Assembly (NCBI GenBank): GCA_016287975.1
Contig: JAEEXV010000250.1
Coordinates: 1 to 7,754, forward strand
DNA from: Lentisphaeria bacterium
GTDB lineage: Bacteria > Verrucomicrobiota > Lentisphaeria > Oligosphaerales > Oligosphaeraceae
Length of the DNA: 7,754 bases
Direction: 5' to 3'
A model generated the notes under the pieces. That model did not search any database. It had not been told where the DNA came from and was given only the letters and a program-made list of their open reading frames with translations. A program made the translations under genes and the position numbers. This document shows positions 1 to 5,786 of this stretch, piece by piece; the stretch's first letter is position 1, and each line of letters starts with the position of its first letter.

Positions 1-300
1 GCTGATATAGCACGCTTTTTGGGAACGCGCTGTTCCCCAAGAGGGTTGGTAACAGCCCCTCATAATGCAGACACGCCAGAAGCCTGTGGGTGGGGCGCGA
101 TTGACGAAGCGGACGTAGCCACGGCGTCCCGCCGTGGCAGGTGGGTGAGCCACACAGGTTTTGCAATGGAGTTGCGAAATCGTTCGCTGCGTCGCTTGCC
201 GGGGGAACCACGGCGGGACGCCGTGGCTACCATTTTCGGTTTTTTTACTGGGCAATCGCCTACCCTCTTGGGGAACATAGCGTTTCACGAAGCCGCATGA
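1..300 (+). CDS. Possible 3' end of an upstream gene, read through a repeat unit (uncertain)
   Basis: This is the only + strand frame without a stop at the left edge; it runs to TGA at 298-300. The first codons read ADIARFLG and the last read NIAFHEAA. The intervening 80-odd codons are mostly a palindromic repeat unit (inverted repeat ends at about 25-46 and 262-283), and their translation is arginine-, alanine- and glycine-rich like translated repeat DNA. The codons TTG at 19 and TTG at 268 lie in the same frame 249 bp apart, so removing the segment would join the outer parts as ADIARFLGNIAFHEAA plus stop. The frame may therefore be a real C-terminus carrying an in-frame insertion, or chance openness in GC-rich DNA. 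No start codon, ribosome site or recognisable domain is visible in the window. Confidence 0.25.
   Translation, partial: ADIARFLGTRCSPRGLVTAPHNADTPEACGWGAIDEADVATASRRGRWVSHTGFAMELRNRSLRRLPGEPRRDAVATIFGFFTGQSPTLLGNIAFHEAA
118..138 (-). repeat. Palindromic intergenic repeat, copy 1 (minus orientation)
   Basis: Arms GCCACGGCG (118-126) and CGCCGTGGC (130-138) form a perfect 9-bp stem with loop TCC. Read on the minus strand it is followed by a tail containing GTGGCTACG and, further on, GTCAATCGCGCC. This resembles the tails of the copies at 208 and 440, so the repeat is longer than the hairpin itself. Confidence 0.8.
208..226 (+). repeat. Palindromic intergenic repeat, copy 2
   Basis: Arms CCACGGCG (208-215) and CGCCGTGG (219-226) form an 8-bp stem with loop GGA. 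The tail CTACCATTTTCGG follows, then a run of seven T at 240-246 and GGGCAATCGCC at 250-260. The hairpin is the exact reverse complement of the core of copy 1, so copies 1 and 2 form a head-to-head inverted pair about 90 bp apart. The T run begins 14 nt after the stem, too far for a classical intrinsic terminator. Confidence 0.8.
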
Positions 301-304
301 TGCT

Positions 305-412
305 ATGATATATTTCTTGAAAGCAAACAAATCCATGGATTTCCTGCAAGAAATCGGGATAGATGTAGAGAAAATCAACAACGACGGGGGTGGAAGGCGG
401 GGGATACATTAA
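305..412 (+). other. Small AT-richer open frame of unknown reality (35 codons)
   Basis: ATG at 305 opens a 35-codon frame ending with TAA at 410-412, with a second in-frame ATG at 335. The peptide begins MIYFLKANKSMDFLQEIGID and contains DVEKIN further on. Its amino-acid make-up is more protein-like than the surrounding repeat DNA, and the stretch is richer in A+T. No Shine-Dalgarno sequence precedes either ATG and I recognise no family. It could be a remnant of a gene disrupted by the repeat unit upstream, a genuine small protein, or chance. The rest of 413-588 holds only a degenerate repeat copy and the leader of the next gene. Confidence 0.15.
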
Positions 413-439
413 AAGACAGGCGGGGGGACTTTGGACTCA

Positions 440-515
440 GGCTTCGGAATCGACGGTCGGCCATTCACCGAGCCGCCGTGGCAACCATTTTCGGTGCGTC
501 AACCAGTCAATTGCC
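440..515 (+). repeat. Degenerate palindromic repeat copy 3, lacking one hairpin arm
   Basis: The head GGCTTCGGAATCGAC (440-454) and the segment CCATTCACCGAGCCGCC (461-477) match the reverse complement of the repeat at 4453-4517. The tail GTGGCAACCATTTTCGG (478-494) and GTCAATTGCC (506-515) match the tails of other copies. The hairpin is missing its left arm and loop: 440-490 is 51 nt where the matching segment 4453-4517 is 65 nt, a 14-nt difference falling exactly at the stem. The copy lies about 75 bp upstream of the first oxidoreductase gene and probably contributes to its leader. Confidence 0.7.
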
Positions 516-574
516 GCCCCGTATGAAGGCCAGCGCCTTGAACAGCCCTCCTGGCCATCCAGGCGCTTTTCACC

Positions 575-580
575 AAGGAG
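575..580 (+). promoter_or_regulatory. Ribosome binding site for the first oxidoreductase gene
   Basis: AAGGAG lies 8 nt before the ATG at 589. It fixes the start there rather than at the longer upstream extension of the same frame, which would run through repeat DNA. Confidence 0.8.
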
Positions 581-588
581 AGCAATCG

Positions 589-1917
589 ATGATTACGGCA
601 ATCATTGTCGGAGCGGGGCACCGCTCGCTGGGGTATGCGGGACTGTCCAAGACAGATCCTGACCGAATGAAGATTGTCGGGGTGGCGGATCCGCTTGCCG
701 ACCGACGCGAATACTGCCGAGAAACCTTTGGCTTTCCGAAGGAGATGTGCTTTTCCAGCGCGGAGGAACTGGCGAAGCGCGGCAAGCTGGCGGACGCGGT
801 GATCAACGGCACCATGGACGCCGACCACATCCCCACCACCATTCCGCTGTTGGAGGCGGGCTATGATGTCCTGCTGGAAAAGCCCTTTGCGACCAACATG
901 GTGGACTGGGAGCGGCTCGACCAGGCGGTCCGCAGGACGAAACGCAAGGTGATGATCTGCCATGTCCTGCGCTACGCGCCTTTTTATGCGGAGATCAAGA
1001 AGCGCATCTTGGCGGGGCAGGTCGGCAAGATCATGCACATCCACACGGCGGAGCATGTCAGCTATCATCATTTCACCAGCTGCTATGTGCGCGGCAAGTG
1101 GAACAACACCCAGACCTGCCACGCCTCGGTGCTGCTCGCCAAGTGCTGCCACGACATTGATCTGATCACCTGGTTCATGAGCGGCGTGCAGCCAGTCTCC
1201 GTCGACAGCATGGGCGGGCTGTACTTTTTCAACCGCGCGAACGCCCCTGCGAATTCAGGCACCCATTGCCTGCTCGACTGCCCGTTGGAAAAGAGCTGCG
1301 ACTATTCGGTGCGTCGGATGCATCTCGAGCATCCCGTGTTCTGGGGTGCCTATGTCTGGCCCACGCATGCCTACGACGCCAGGCTGAACACCCCTGAACA
1401 GCGCCTCAAGGAGGCCATGCAGAAAGATTTCCCGCACTCGCGCTGTGTCTGGAAATGCGACAACAACCAGGTCGACCGCCAAAGCGTCATCATCACATTT
1501 GCCGACGGCACTGTCGCCACGCACAACATGACCACCAACACGGCACGCCCCATGCGGAAAATCCACATTGTCGGCACCGAAGGCGAAATCGAGGGTGTCT
1601 TCGACGACAACAAGTTCGTGGTGCGCCATCGGGACGTCCGCCCCGACAATCCCCGTTGCTCGTACACGGACGAATGGGTTGACATCGCCCAGTGCGGCGA
1701 CACCACTGGCGCGACGGGGGGGCATGGCGGCGGCGACATGCGCCTGGTCAAGGACTTCGTGAATCTCGTGGAAGGCAAGCCGACCAGCGTCAGCTGCACG
1801 ACGCTGGCCGATTCTCTCAACGGCCATAAGCTGGTCTTTGCGGCCGACACCGCGATGGTCCAGCAGGGCAGAGTGTTTTTCGAGGAGTTCACCGCCGAGA
1901 AGGAACGGCGGTATTGA
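589..1917 (+). CDS. Gfo/Idh/MocA family oxidoreductase with a cysteine cluster
   Basis: Predicted cytoplasmic NAD(P)-dependent dehydrogenase of 442 aa acting on a sugar, sugar derivative or cyclitol; the exact substrate is unknown. The N-terminal Rossmann fold starts with VGAGHR (residues 7-12). The family EKP motif is at 97-99 with K98 the probable catalytic lysine, followed by HVLRYAPFY from residue 125. The C-terminal alpha/beta domain contains KCCHDIDLI (185-193), with H188 in the usual active-site position. An HGGGD motif occupies 379-383. An insertion in the C-terminal domain carries C227, C231 and C237 in a C-x3-C-x5-C arrangement (CLLDCPLEKSC), which recurs in a subset of this family and could bind a metal; its role is unknown to me. 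The start follows a good ribosome site. The gene lies 25 bp before the exported glycosidase-like gene, so the two are probably co-transcribed. Family assignment is secure; substrate is not. Confidence 0.93.
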   Translation: MITAIIVGAGHRSLGYAGLSKTDPDRMKIVGVADPLADRREYCRETFGFPKEMCFSSAEELAKRGKLADAVINGTMDADHIPTTIPLLEAGYDVLLEKPFATNMVDWERLDQAVRRTKRKVMICHVLRYAPFYAEIKKRILAGQVGKIMHIHTAEHVSYHHFTSCYVRGKWNNTQTCHASVLLAKCCHDIDLITWFMSGVQPVSVDSMGGLYFFNRANAPANSGTHCLLDCPLEKSCDYSVRRMHLEHPVFWGAYVWPTHAYDARLNTPEQRLKEAMQKDFPHSRCVWKCDNNQVDRQSVIITFADGTVATHNMTTNTARPMRKIHIVGTEGEIEGVFDDNKFVVRHRDVRPDNPRCSYTDEWVDIAQCGDTTGATGGHGGGDMRLVKDFVNLVEGKPTSVSCTTLADSLNGHKLVFAADTAMVQQGRVFFEEFTAEKERRY

Positions 1918-1942
1918 TTCCATTTTGGGGAGCCACAGGACC

Positions 1943-4384
1943 ATGAAACTGAAAATCTTCGCACTGCTTGGGGCGTGCCTGTTGACTGCATCGCTGACGG
2001 GCGAGACGTTCCCAGTGGCGCCCGCCGCCTCGGAATATGTGATCCCAGGGCAGGGGAGCCAGACGCTCGAGTTCACGCTGCCGTCGGCCCTGAAGGACGG
2101 GGAATGCCTGAACCTGAAGTTCGACGGCTATCTGCGGTTCAAGCGCTACAGCGGCTACGACTGCTGCATGTCGGTTTCCCTGAACGGCAAGGTCATCGCG
2201 GGGGAGCATCTGTTGAACGTGCCGATGATGTTTCTGCGCAACAACGGCATGGATTCCATCAGCTTCCATTGGCGGTTCAATCGGTTCTACCTGCTGTACG
2301 CGCCCTCGCTGGAGGCGGCGCAGAGCGACCGATGCCAGTTTCGTCCGCAGACCTGGAATGGCACGACCTTCCAGTTCGACATCTCGAAGGCCGCCCGCGC
2401 GGGCAGGAACACCCTGACCTTCACCAACGGGCAGCCACCCGAGGTGCATCGGCTTTTCAATGACACGACGCCCATCCCGATGGTGATCAGCAAGGTCGAG
2501 GTGTTCACGACCAATGAGCGGCCTCGGCCAGCCGAGGAGTGGTGGGTGACCGAATTGAAGGCGCTCAATCAAAGCCCCCGCTTCATCGAGCCGCGCAAAA
2601 ACACCGCCGAGGAGTTCACCTGCAAAGTCGACGGAAACGGCCAGATTGTCATCGCCTCGGGCGCGGCGGTCTATCGCCTCGACACCTTCCTCTCCTTCCC
2701 GCACGGCGGCTACAACTCGCTGGGCATCAGGCATCCCGAAAAGCCAGAGAAGGAGTTCGCCGTCCAGGTGCAGGACAATGGCGCGGCGACGGTGGTCCGC
2801 GGCGGGGGCAAATACTACACGATCGAGCGGTTGGTCACCAGGCACGGCAACTACGTGCATGTCAAGGACATGCTGACCAGCCTGGCGGACAAGCCGATCG
2901 GCGTCATCCACCGCACGCGGCTCACCGCCGACAAGCGGAATGGCAGGCAGATCATGGTCAGCGGCTTGCCAGTGCGGACGCACACCCAGATCCATTCGCC
3001 TGAGAATGCGTCGGTCTTCCTGCCTGCGGGGCAGGGCGGCTGCGGGCTGGTGCCCAATGACGACCTCCTGCAGTTCCAGGCGCTCACCTACGTCGTCAAC
3101 GGCAACTGCGGGCTTTCCGATCCCTCCCTGGTGCTGCAGCCCCGCAAGAGCGCGACGCTGGAGTTCGAGCTCTATCCAGTCGCCAAGGGCGACATGTTCA
3201 CCTTCATCAACAACGCGCGGGACAACTGGGGCCTCAACGGCATCGTCACCGCCAAGGGCAAGCGCGCCATGGTCTGGGAAAAGGACTCCCTGGAACGGCT
3301 GGCCAAGCGCTGGCGGACCTACGAGGACGCCATCGGCCAGATCTATGTGAACCACTTTGCAGGGAAAACCAACACCACCCCGCCTCGGACCATCTGCAAA
3401 TGGGGCTGGGCGGCCCTGCAGGACAAGGCGATGATGGCGCATCGCAAGGAACTCTTCCAGATCCTGCGCGAGAAGAATCCGCTGTCGCGGCGCGTCCCGA
3501 TCTACTATGCCGTCATGGCGCCATACGGCAGCAACCACCCCGAGCATCTGGACGACGAACTCTTCAAGGAGTGGATCATCGTCAATCAAAGCGGGGTGAA
3601 GCTGACTGAGGCGGGCTATCGCTTCTTCATCCTGACCAAGGACAACGGGCCAGGCAAGGCGCTCCGCGCGCTGGTGGACACCGCCATCGACGACTGGAAG
3701 TGCGACGGGCTCTTCTTCGACTATCTGGAGGGCGCCAGCGCCTACTACACCTACAACCGCGCCGACGGCGTCAGCGGCGACATCAACCCCGCGACCAAGC
3801 TCCTGAGCCGCCAGAAGGCGTCGTATCAACTGCTCTCCCAGGAGTTCATCATCGACTTGATGCGCTACATCGTGAAGGAGCGCAAGATTCCAGTCGTGGG
3901 CAACCGCAGTTTCTACACGCGCAGCACGCGCGAGGCCCTCAAGGATTTGATTCCCATGCGCTTTGGCGAAGCGGGGTGCCTCTGCCACGTGGCCCGCAAC
4001 TACTTCGCGCCAGTCCCCAACTCGCTGCTGCGCACCTACCGCAATGTTCCGATGCAGTTCCTGAGCGCGCTGTATCTGGGCGTGGTGCCGCAGGAATACG
4101 ACTTCCCCTACCCGTGGAGCGACTGCCCCGACACGGCCGCCTACCCCATCGCCATCGACGAACTGGGGCGCGGATATGTGCTGGGCGTCGACAAGATCAT
4201 CACCGCCATCAGCGGCGACTTCAGCTTCGGCGACGGCGACCCCGTCAAGGTCAGCCGCTTCGATTTCAAGGGGCATCGGATCCCCGCCGACTTCCAGGTC
4301 GTCCAAACCGACGGCAAGACGGTCACCCGTGTCCGCATCCCGTTCGGCGAAATCGTGGTCATCGACCGAGTGAAACGCAAGTAG
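1943..4384 (+). CDS. Exported TIM-barrel glycoside hydrolase-like protein, family unassigned
   Basis: An 813-aa protein with an N-terminal Sec signal peptide (MKLKIFALLGACLLTASLTG, cleavage probably near residues 18-22). C12 looks lipobox-like but lies too early, inside the hydrophobic core, for a convincing lipoprotein. Residues about 25-190 read as a beta-rich jelly-roll of the carbohydrate-binding type. About 215-430 is a second beta-rich region like the beta-sandwich that precedes catalytic barrels in several glycosidases. About 480-740 looks like a TIM barrel: WGW at 487-489, CDGLFFDYLEG at 587-597, PVVGNR at 650-655 and RFGEAG around E676. The C-terminal 60 residues look like a closing beta domain. 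D593, on a strand ending FFDY, resembles the nucleophile strand of retaining glycosidases such as clan GH-D; D593 and E676 are candidate catalytic acids, by inference. The start ATG lies 10 nt after GGGGAG. Co-transcription with the upstream dehydrogenase points to glycan or glycoside breakdown. I cannot assign a CAZy family. Confidence 0.8.
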   Translation: MKLKIFALLGACLLTASLTGETFPVAPAASEYVIPGQGSQTLEFTLPSALKDGECLNLKFDGYLRFKRYSGYDCCMSVSLNGKVIAGEHLLNVPMMFLRNNGMDSISFHWRFNRFYLLYAPSLEAAQSDRCQFRPQTWNGTTFQFDISKAARAGRNTLTFTNGQPPEVHRLFNDTTPIPMVISKVEVFTTNERPRPAEEWWVTELKALNQSPRFIEPRKNTAEEFTCKVDGNGQIVIASGAAVYRLDTFLSFPHGGYNSLGIRHPEKPEKEFAVQVQDNGAATVVRGGGKYYTIERLVTRHGNYVHVKDMLTSLADKPIGVIHRTRLTADKRNGRQIMVSGLPVRTHTQIHSPENASVFLPAGQGGCGLVPNDDLLQFQALTYVVNGNCGLSDPSLVLQPRKSATLEFELYPVAKGDMFTFINNARDNWGLNGIVTAKGKRAMVWEKDSLERLAKRWRTYEDAIGQIYVNHFAGKTNTTPPRTICKWGWAALQDKAMMAHRKELFQILREKNPLSRRVPIYYAVMAPYGSNHPEHLDDELFKEWIIVNQSGVKLTEAGYRFFILTKDNGPGKALRALVDTAIDDWKCDGLFFDYLEGASAYYTYNRADGVSGDINPATKLLSRQKASYQLLSQEFIIDLMRYIVKERKIPVVGNRSFYTRSTREALKDLIPMRFGEAGCLCHVARNYFAPVPNSLLRTYRNVPMQFLSALYLGVVPQEYDFPYPWSDCPDTAAYPIAIDELGRGYVLGVDKIITAISGDFSFGDGDPVKVSRFDFKGHRIPADFQVVQTDGKTVTRVRIPFGEIVVIDRVKRK

Positions 4385-4386
4385 TT

Positions 4387-4414
4387 GTAGCTACGGCGGC
4401 CTCGCCGTGGCTAC
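4387..4414 (+). repeat. Palindromic repeat copy 4, hairpin directly after the stop codon
   Basis: Arms GTAGCTACGGCG (4387-4398) and CGCCGTGGCTAC (4403-4414) form a 12-bp stem with one G-T wobble and loop GCCT, the longest stem of the family in this window. It starts 3 nt after the TAG of the exported glycosidase-like gene. There is no T run, so it is not a classical intrinsic terminator, but a hairpin here could protect the mRNA 3' end or help end transcription in this convergent region. The tail contains GTCAATTGCC (4428-4437), shared with copy 3. Confidence 0.75.
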
Positions 4415-4452
4415 GCCCAGAAAGGTCGTCAATTGCCTGGAAAACGCCCCGG

Positions 4453-4517
4453 AAATGGTTGCCACGGCGACCCCGCCGTGGCGGCTCGGTGAATGGGCGG
4501 CTGTCGATTCCGAAGCC
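4453..4517 (-). repeat. Palindromic repeat copy 5 (minus orientation), full length
   Basis: Arms GCCACGGCG (4461-4469) and CGCCGTGGC (4474-4482) form a 9-bp stem with loop ACCC. On the minus strand the copy reads head (GGCTTCGGAATCGAC), CCATTCACCGAGCCGCC, hairpin, then CAACCATTT. It is the intact counterpart of copy 3 upstream of the first operon, about 4 kb away and inverted. Copies 4 and 5 face each other and share the 46-bp spacer between them. Confidence 0.8.
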
Positions 4518-4541
4518 TTGGCTGCGCCCTGTGGCGAGCCT

Positions 4542-4716
4542 GATTGGTCACCGCAGGCCCGGCGGCCCGCCACGGCGGGACGCCGTGGCAACAACTTTGG
4601 GGATGAAAACGGCGGGGCACGGAACGCGGTGAGGGGGCGTGATCGGTCACCGCAGGCTCGGCGGCCCGCCACGGCGAGGCCGCCGTGGCAACCACTTCGT
4701 GCATGAAGATGGCGGC
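4542..4716 (+). repeat. Near-tandem duplication of the palindromic repeat (copies 6 and 7)
   Basis: Two units in the same orientation start at 4542 and 4641, a 99-bp period. Each begins GATNGGTCACCGCAGG, runs through GGCGGCCC, a hairpin and the tail GTGGCAAC, and ends near GATGAARAYGGCGG. The hairpins are 4569-4589 (9-bp stem, loop GGA) and 4668-4689 (9-bp stem, loop AGGC). The loops differ while the arms are identical, suggesting that the stem is what is conserved. The tail differs from that of copies 1-5, so at least two sub-types of the repeat occur here. Confidence 0.8.
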
Positions 4717-4726
4717 GGTTGCCGCC
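4711..4726. other. Short GC hairpin downstream of the AraC-type gene
   Basis: GGCGGC (4711-4716) and GCCGCC (4721-4726) pair as a 6-bp stem with loop GGTT. It lies about 25 bp beyond the stop codon of the minus-strand regulator gene. It has no T run on the minus strand, so a terminator role is only possible, not shown. Confidence 0.3.
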
Positions 4727-4750
4727 CCGCAGGGGGAACAGGGTGATTGA

Positions 4751-5656
4751 TCAACGGGTGGGGCGCTGGCGGCGGTATAGTTCTGGGGAGAGGCCAGTGA
4801 GCTGCTTGAAGCGGCGGCTGAAATGGTATGCGTCCATATACCCCAGCATGGCGGCGATTTCGCGGATCTTCAGGGTGGTGGTGACGAGTTTTTCGGCGGC
4901 GAGGCCCATTTTTGCCTTGTCGACGTAGGCTTTCGGGGAGAGGCCAGTGGCGTGTTGGAAGGCGAGGCGGAAATAGGATTCGCAGATGCCGCAGAAGTCG
5001 GCCATTTCGGCGACGGTCCACCAGCGGGAGGGATTCTGGATGATGTTGGCGGCGAGGTATTTGAACTTGACGGCGAGGCCCGTGGCGGCTTCCTTTCGGC
5101 TTCCTTCGTAGAGTTCGGTGAGGAAGCGCAGCAGGAAGAGATTGGCTTCGAGCTGGGCGTCGCGGGAGGGGTCGAGGGCGAGTTCGATGATGGGCTTGAG
5201 GCGGCGCTGGGTGCCGATTCGGAAGATGCCGTTCTGGAGCACGCCTGCCTGGCAGAGGTGGTCGGCGACGGGGCCAGCGAAGCAGACGTTGTCCTCTTCG
5301 TAGGGGAGGTTGCCTGGGTTGCGGCAGGCGCCGTAGAAATGGGGGGTGTCGGGGAGGGTGACGAGGCAGTCGCCTGGGGCGAGGCGGGTGATGCCGCCCT
5401 GCGGCGTCCAGCGGAAGCCTGCGCCCGCGAAGAGATGGGAGATCGCATAGAACTTGTAGATGCGGGGCTTGCGTACCGCGACGCCCATGCCTGCGTCCCG
5501 TTCGATGCCGACACGGCTGCGGTTTGCCTGGACGGCGAGGCAGATCCAGAGGCCGAACTGCTGGTGCACCTCTGCTGGGCGGAAGTTCAGCACGTAGGAT
5601 TCTGGGCTTGCATTGATTCCGTCATGGATTACAAGCGTTTTATCCATTTTATTCAT
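4751..5656 (-). CDS. AraC-family transcriptional regulator
   Basis: A 301-aa DNA-binding regulator that probably senses a sugar. Residues about 20-160 form a cupin-like ligand-binding domain, with the beta-hairpin signature GGITRLAPGDCLVTLPDTPH around 87-106. The C-terminal AraC/XylS DNA-binding domain covers about 197-298: a first helix-turn-helix near TVAEMADFCGICESYFRLAF (214-233), a second near KIREIAAMLGYMDAYHFSRR (263-282), and the family ending GLSPELYRR (288-296). Length is typical for the family. Starts at residue 1 (codon at 5654-5656) or Met4 are both possible. Neither has a Shine-Dalgarno sequence (the bases before the first ATG read TCCTCC), so translation may be weak or leaderless. 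The gene is divergent from the second oxidoreductase operon and convergent with the first, so it is well placed to control the divergent operon and possibly itself; this is inference from position. Confidence 0.93.
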   Translation of the reverse strand: MNKMDKTLVIHDGINASPESYVLNFRPAEVHQQFGLWICLAVQANRSRVGIERDAGMGVAVRKPRIYKFYAISHLFAGAGFRWTPQGGITRLAPGDCLVTLPDTPHFYGACRNPGNLPYEEDNVCFAGPVADHLCQAGVLQNGIFRIGTQRRLKPIIELALDPSRDAQLEANLFLLRFLTELYEGSRKEAATGLAVKFKYLAANIIQNPSRWWTVAEMADFCGICESYFRLAFQHATGLSPKAYVDKAKMGLAAEKLVTTTLKIREIAAMLGYMDAYHFSRRFKQLTGLSPELYRRQRPTR

Positions 5657-5786
5657 GGAGGATTTAGCCTATATTAAGCAAAAGTACCGATTTTTTTGGG
5701 GGAAGGAAACGATTTTTCAGGAGCGGGGCTGGCTTGGATTTCGGCATATAGCAAAAAATACATCATCAAACGGATTTTGGAGTCTC
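5657..5786. promoter_or_regulatory. Divergent promoter region with a candidate AraC-type operator
   Basis: This 130-bp AT-richer gap separates the AraC-type gene from the second oxidoreductase. CGATTTTT occurs at 5688-5695 and again at 5710-5717, a 22-bp start-to-start distance, close to two helical turns. AraC-type proteins commonly bind direct half-sites about 21 bp apart. A -10-like TAATAT lies on the minus strand at 5671-5676, about 15-20 bp before the regulator start, with no clear -35. On the + strand, AT-rich DNA at 5745-5770 could hold the promoter of the second operon, but no consensus hexamer pair is convincing. Confidence 0.35.
5779..5782 (+). promoter_or_regulatory. Ribosome binding site deciding the second oxidoreductase start
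   Basis: GGAG lies 4 nt before the ATG at 5787, a short but usable spacing. It supports this start over an in-frame ATG at 5655, which would add 44 residues unlike the family and overlap the regulator start codon. Confidence 0.55.

Larger units (their letters stand above)
25..283. repeat. About 259-bp unit bounded by an inverted repeat, with two nested palindromes
   Basis: An exact 16-bp inverted repeat, TGTTCCCCAAGAGGGT at 31-46 and its complement at 262-277, extends to about 22 bp (25-46 against 262-283) with two mismatches. Inside lie two copies of the GC-rich palindrome (118-138 and 208-226) in opposite orientation. The left end also contains a short local hairpin, GGGAAC (21-26) with GTTCCC (32-37). 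The size and inverted ends resemble a non-autonomous MITE-like element or a BIME-type composite of REP elements. No transposase is encoded. TTGGGAAC (19-26) and TTGGGGAAC (268-276) form an imperfect direct repeat, but this overlaps the inverted ends, so it is not a clean target duplication. Confidence 0.55.

Noticed and set aside
208..246. Intrinsic terminator formed by the hairpin at 208-226 and the T run at 240-246
   Set aside because: The T run starts 14 nt after the stem; a functional intrinsic terminator needs it immediately adjacent. The hairpin is explained by the repeat family.
304..322. Promoter hexamers (TATGAT at 304-309, TTGAAA at 317-322) for the first operon
   Set aside because: They are in the wrong order and neither has a partner at 16-18 bp. 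AT-rich DNA gives such matches by chance.
499..1152. Minus-strand open frame over the start of the first oxidoreductase
   Set aside because: Shadow of the + strand gene, which has a ribosome site, a Rossmann motif and EKP.
1973..1981. Lipoprotein signal (LGAC, C12) in the exported protein
   Set aside because: The cysteine lies inside the hydrophobic core, which continues past it, and too close to the N-terminus for a normal lipobox; a Sec signal cleaved near residues 18-22 fits better.
1889..4306. Very long minus-strand open frame (about 805 codons) opposite the exported glycosidase-like gene
   Set aside because: GC-rich genes with G/C at third positions keep antisense frames open. The translation is arginine-, valine- and glycine-rich without domain motifs, while the + strand frame has a signal peptide and barrel motifs.
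4461..4689. CRISPR array
   Set aside because: The repeats are dyad-symmetric REP-like units, irregularly spaced, in mixed orientation and with related flanks instead of unique 30-40 bp spacers; no cas gene is present.
4407..4706. Open frames on both strands through the convergent intergenic region
   Set aside because: They translate palindromic repeats into Arg/Pro/Ala-rich sequence, and several frames on both strands are open at once, as expected for repeat DNA rather than genes.
4823..5677. + strand open frame of about 284 codons opposite the AraC-type gene
   Set aside because: Its translation is dominated by Gly, Glu and Ala with no motif. The minus strand encodes a clear AraC/XylS DNA-binding domain.
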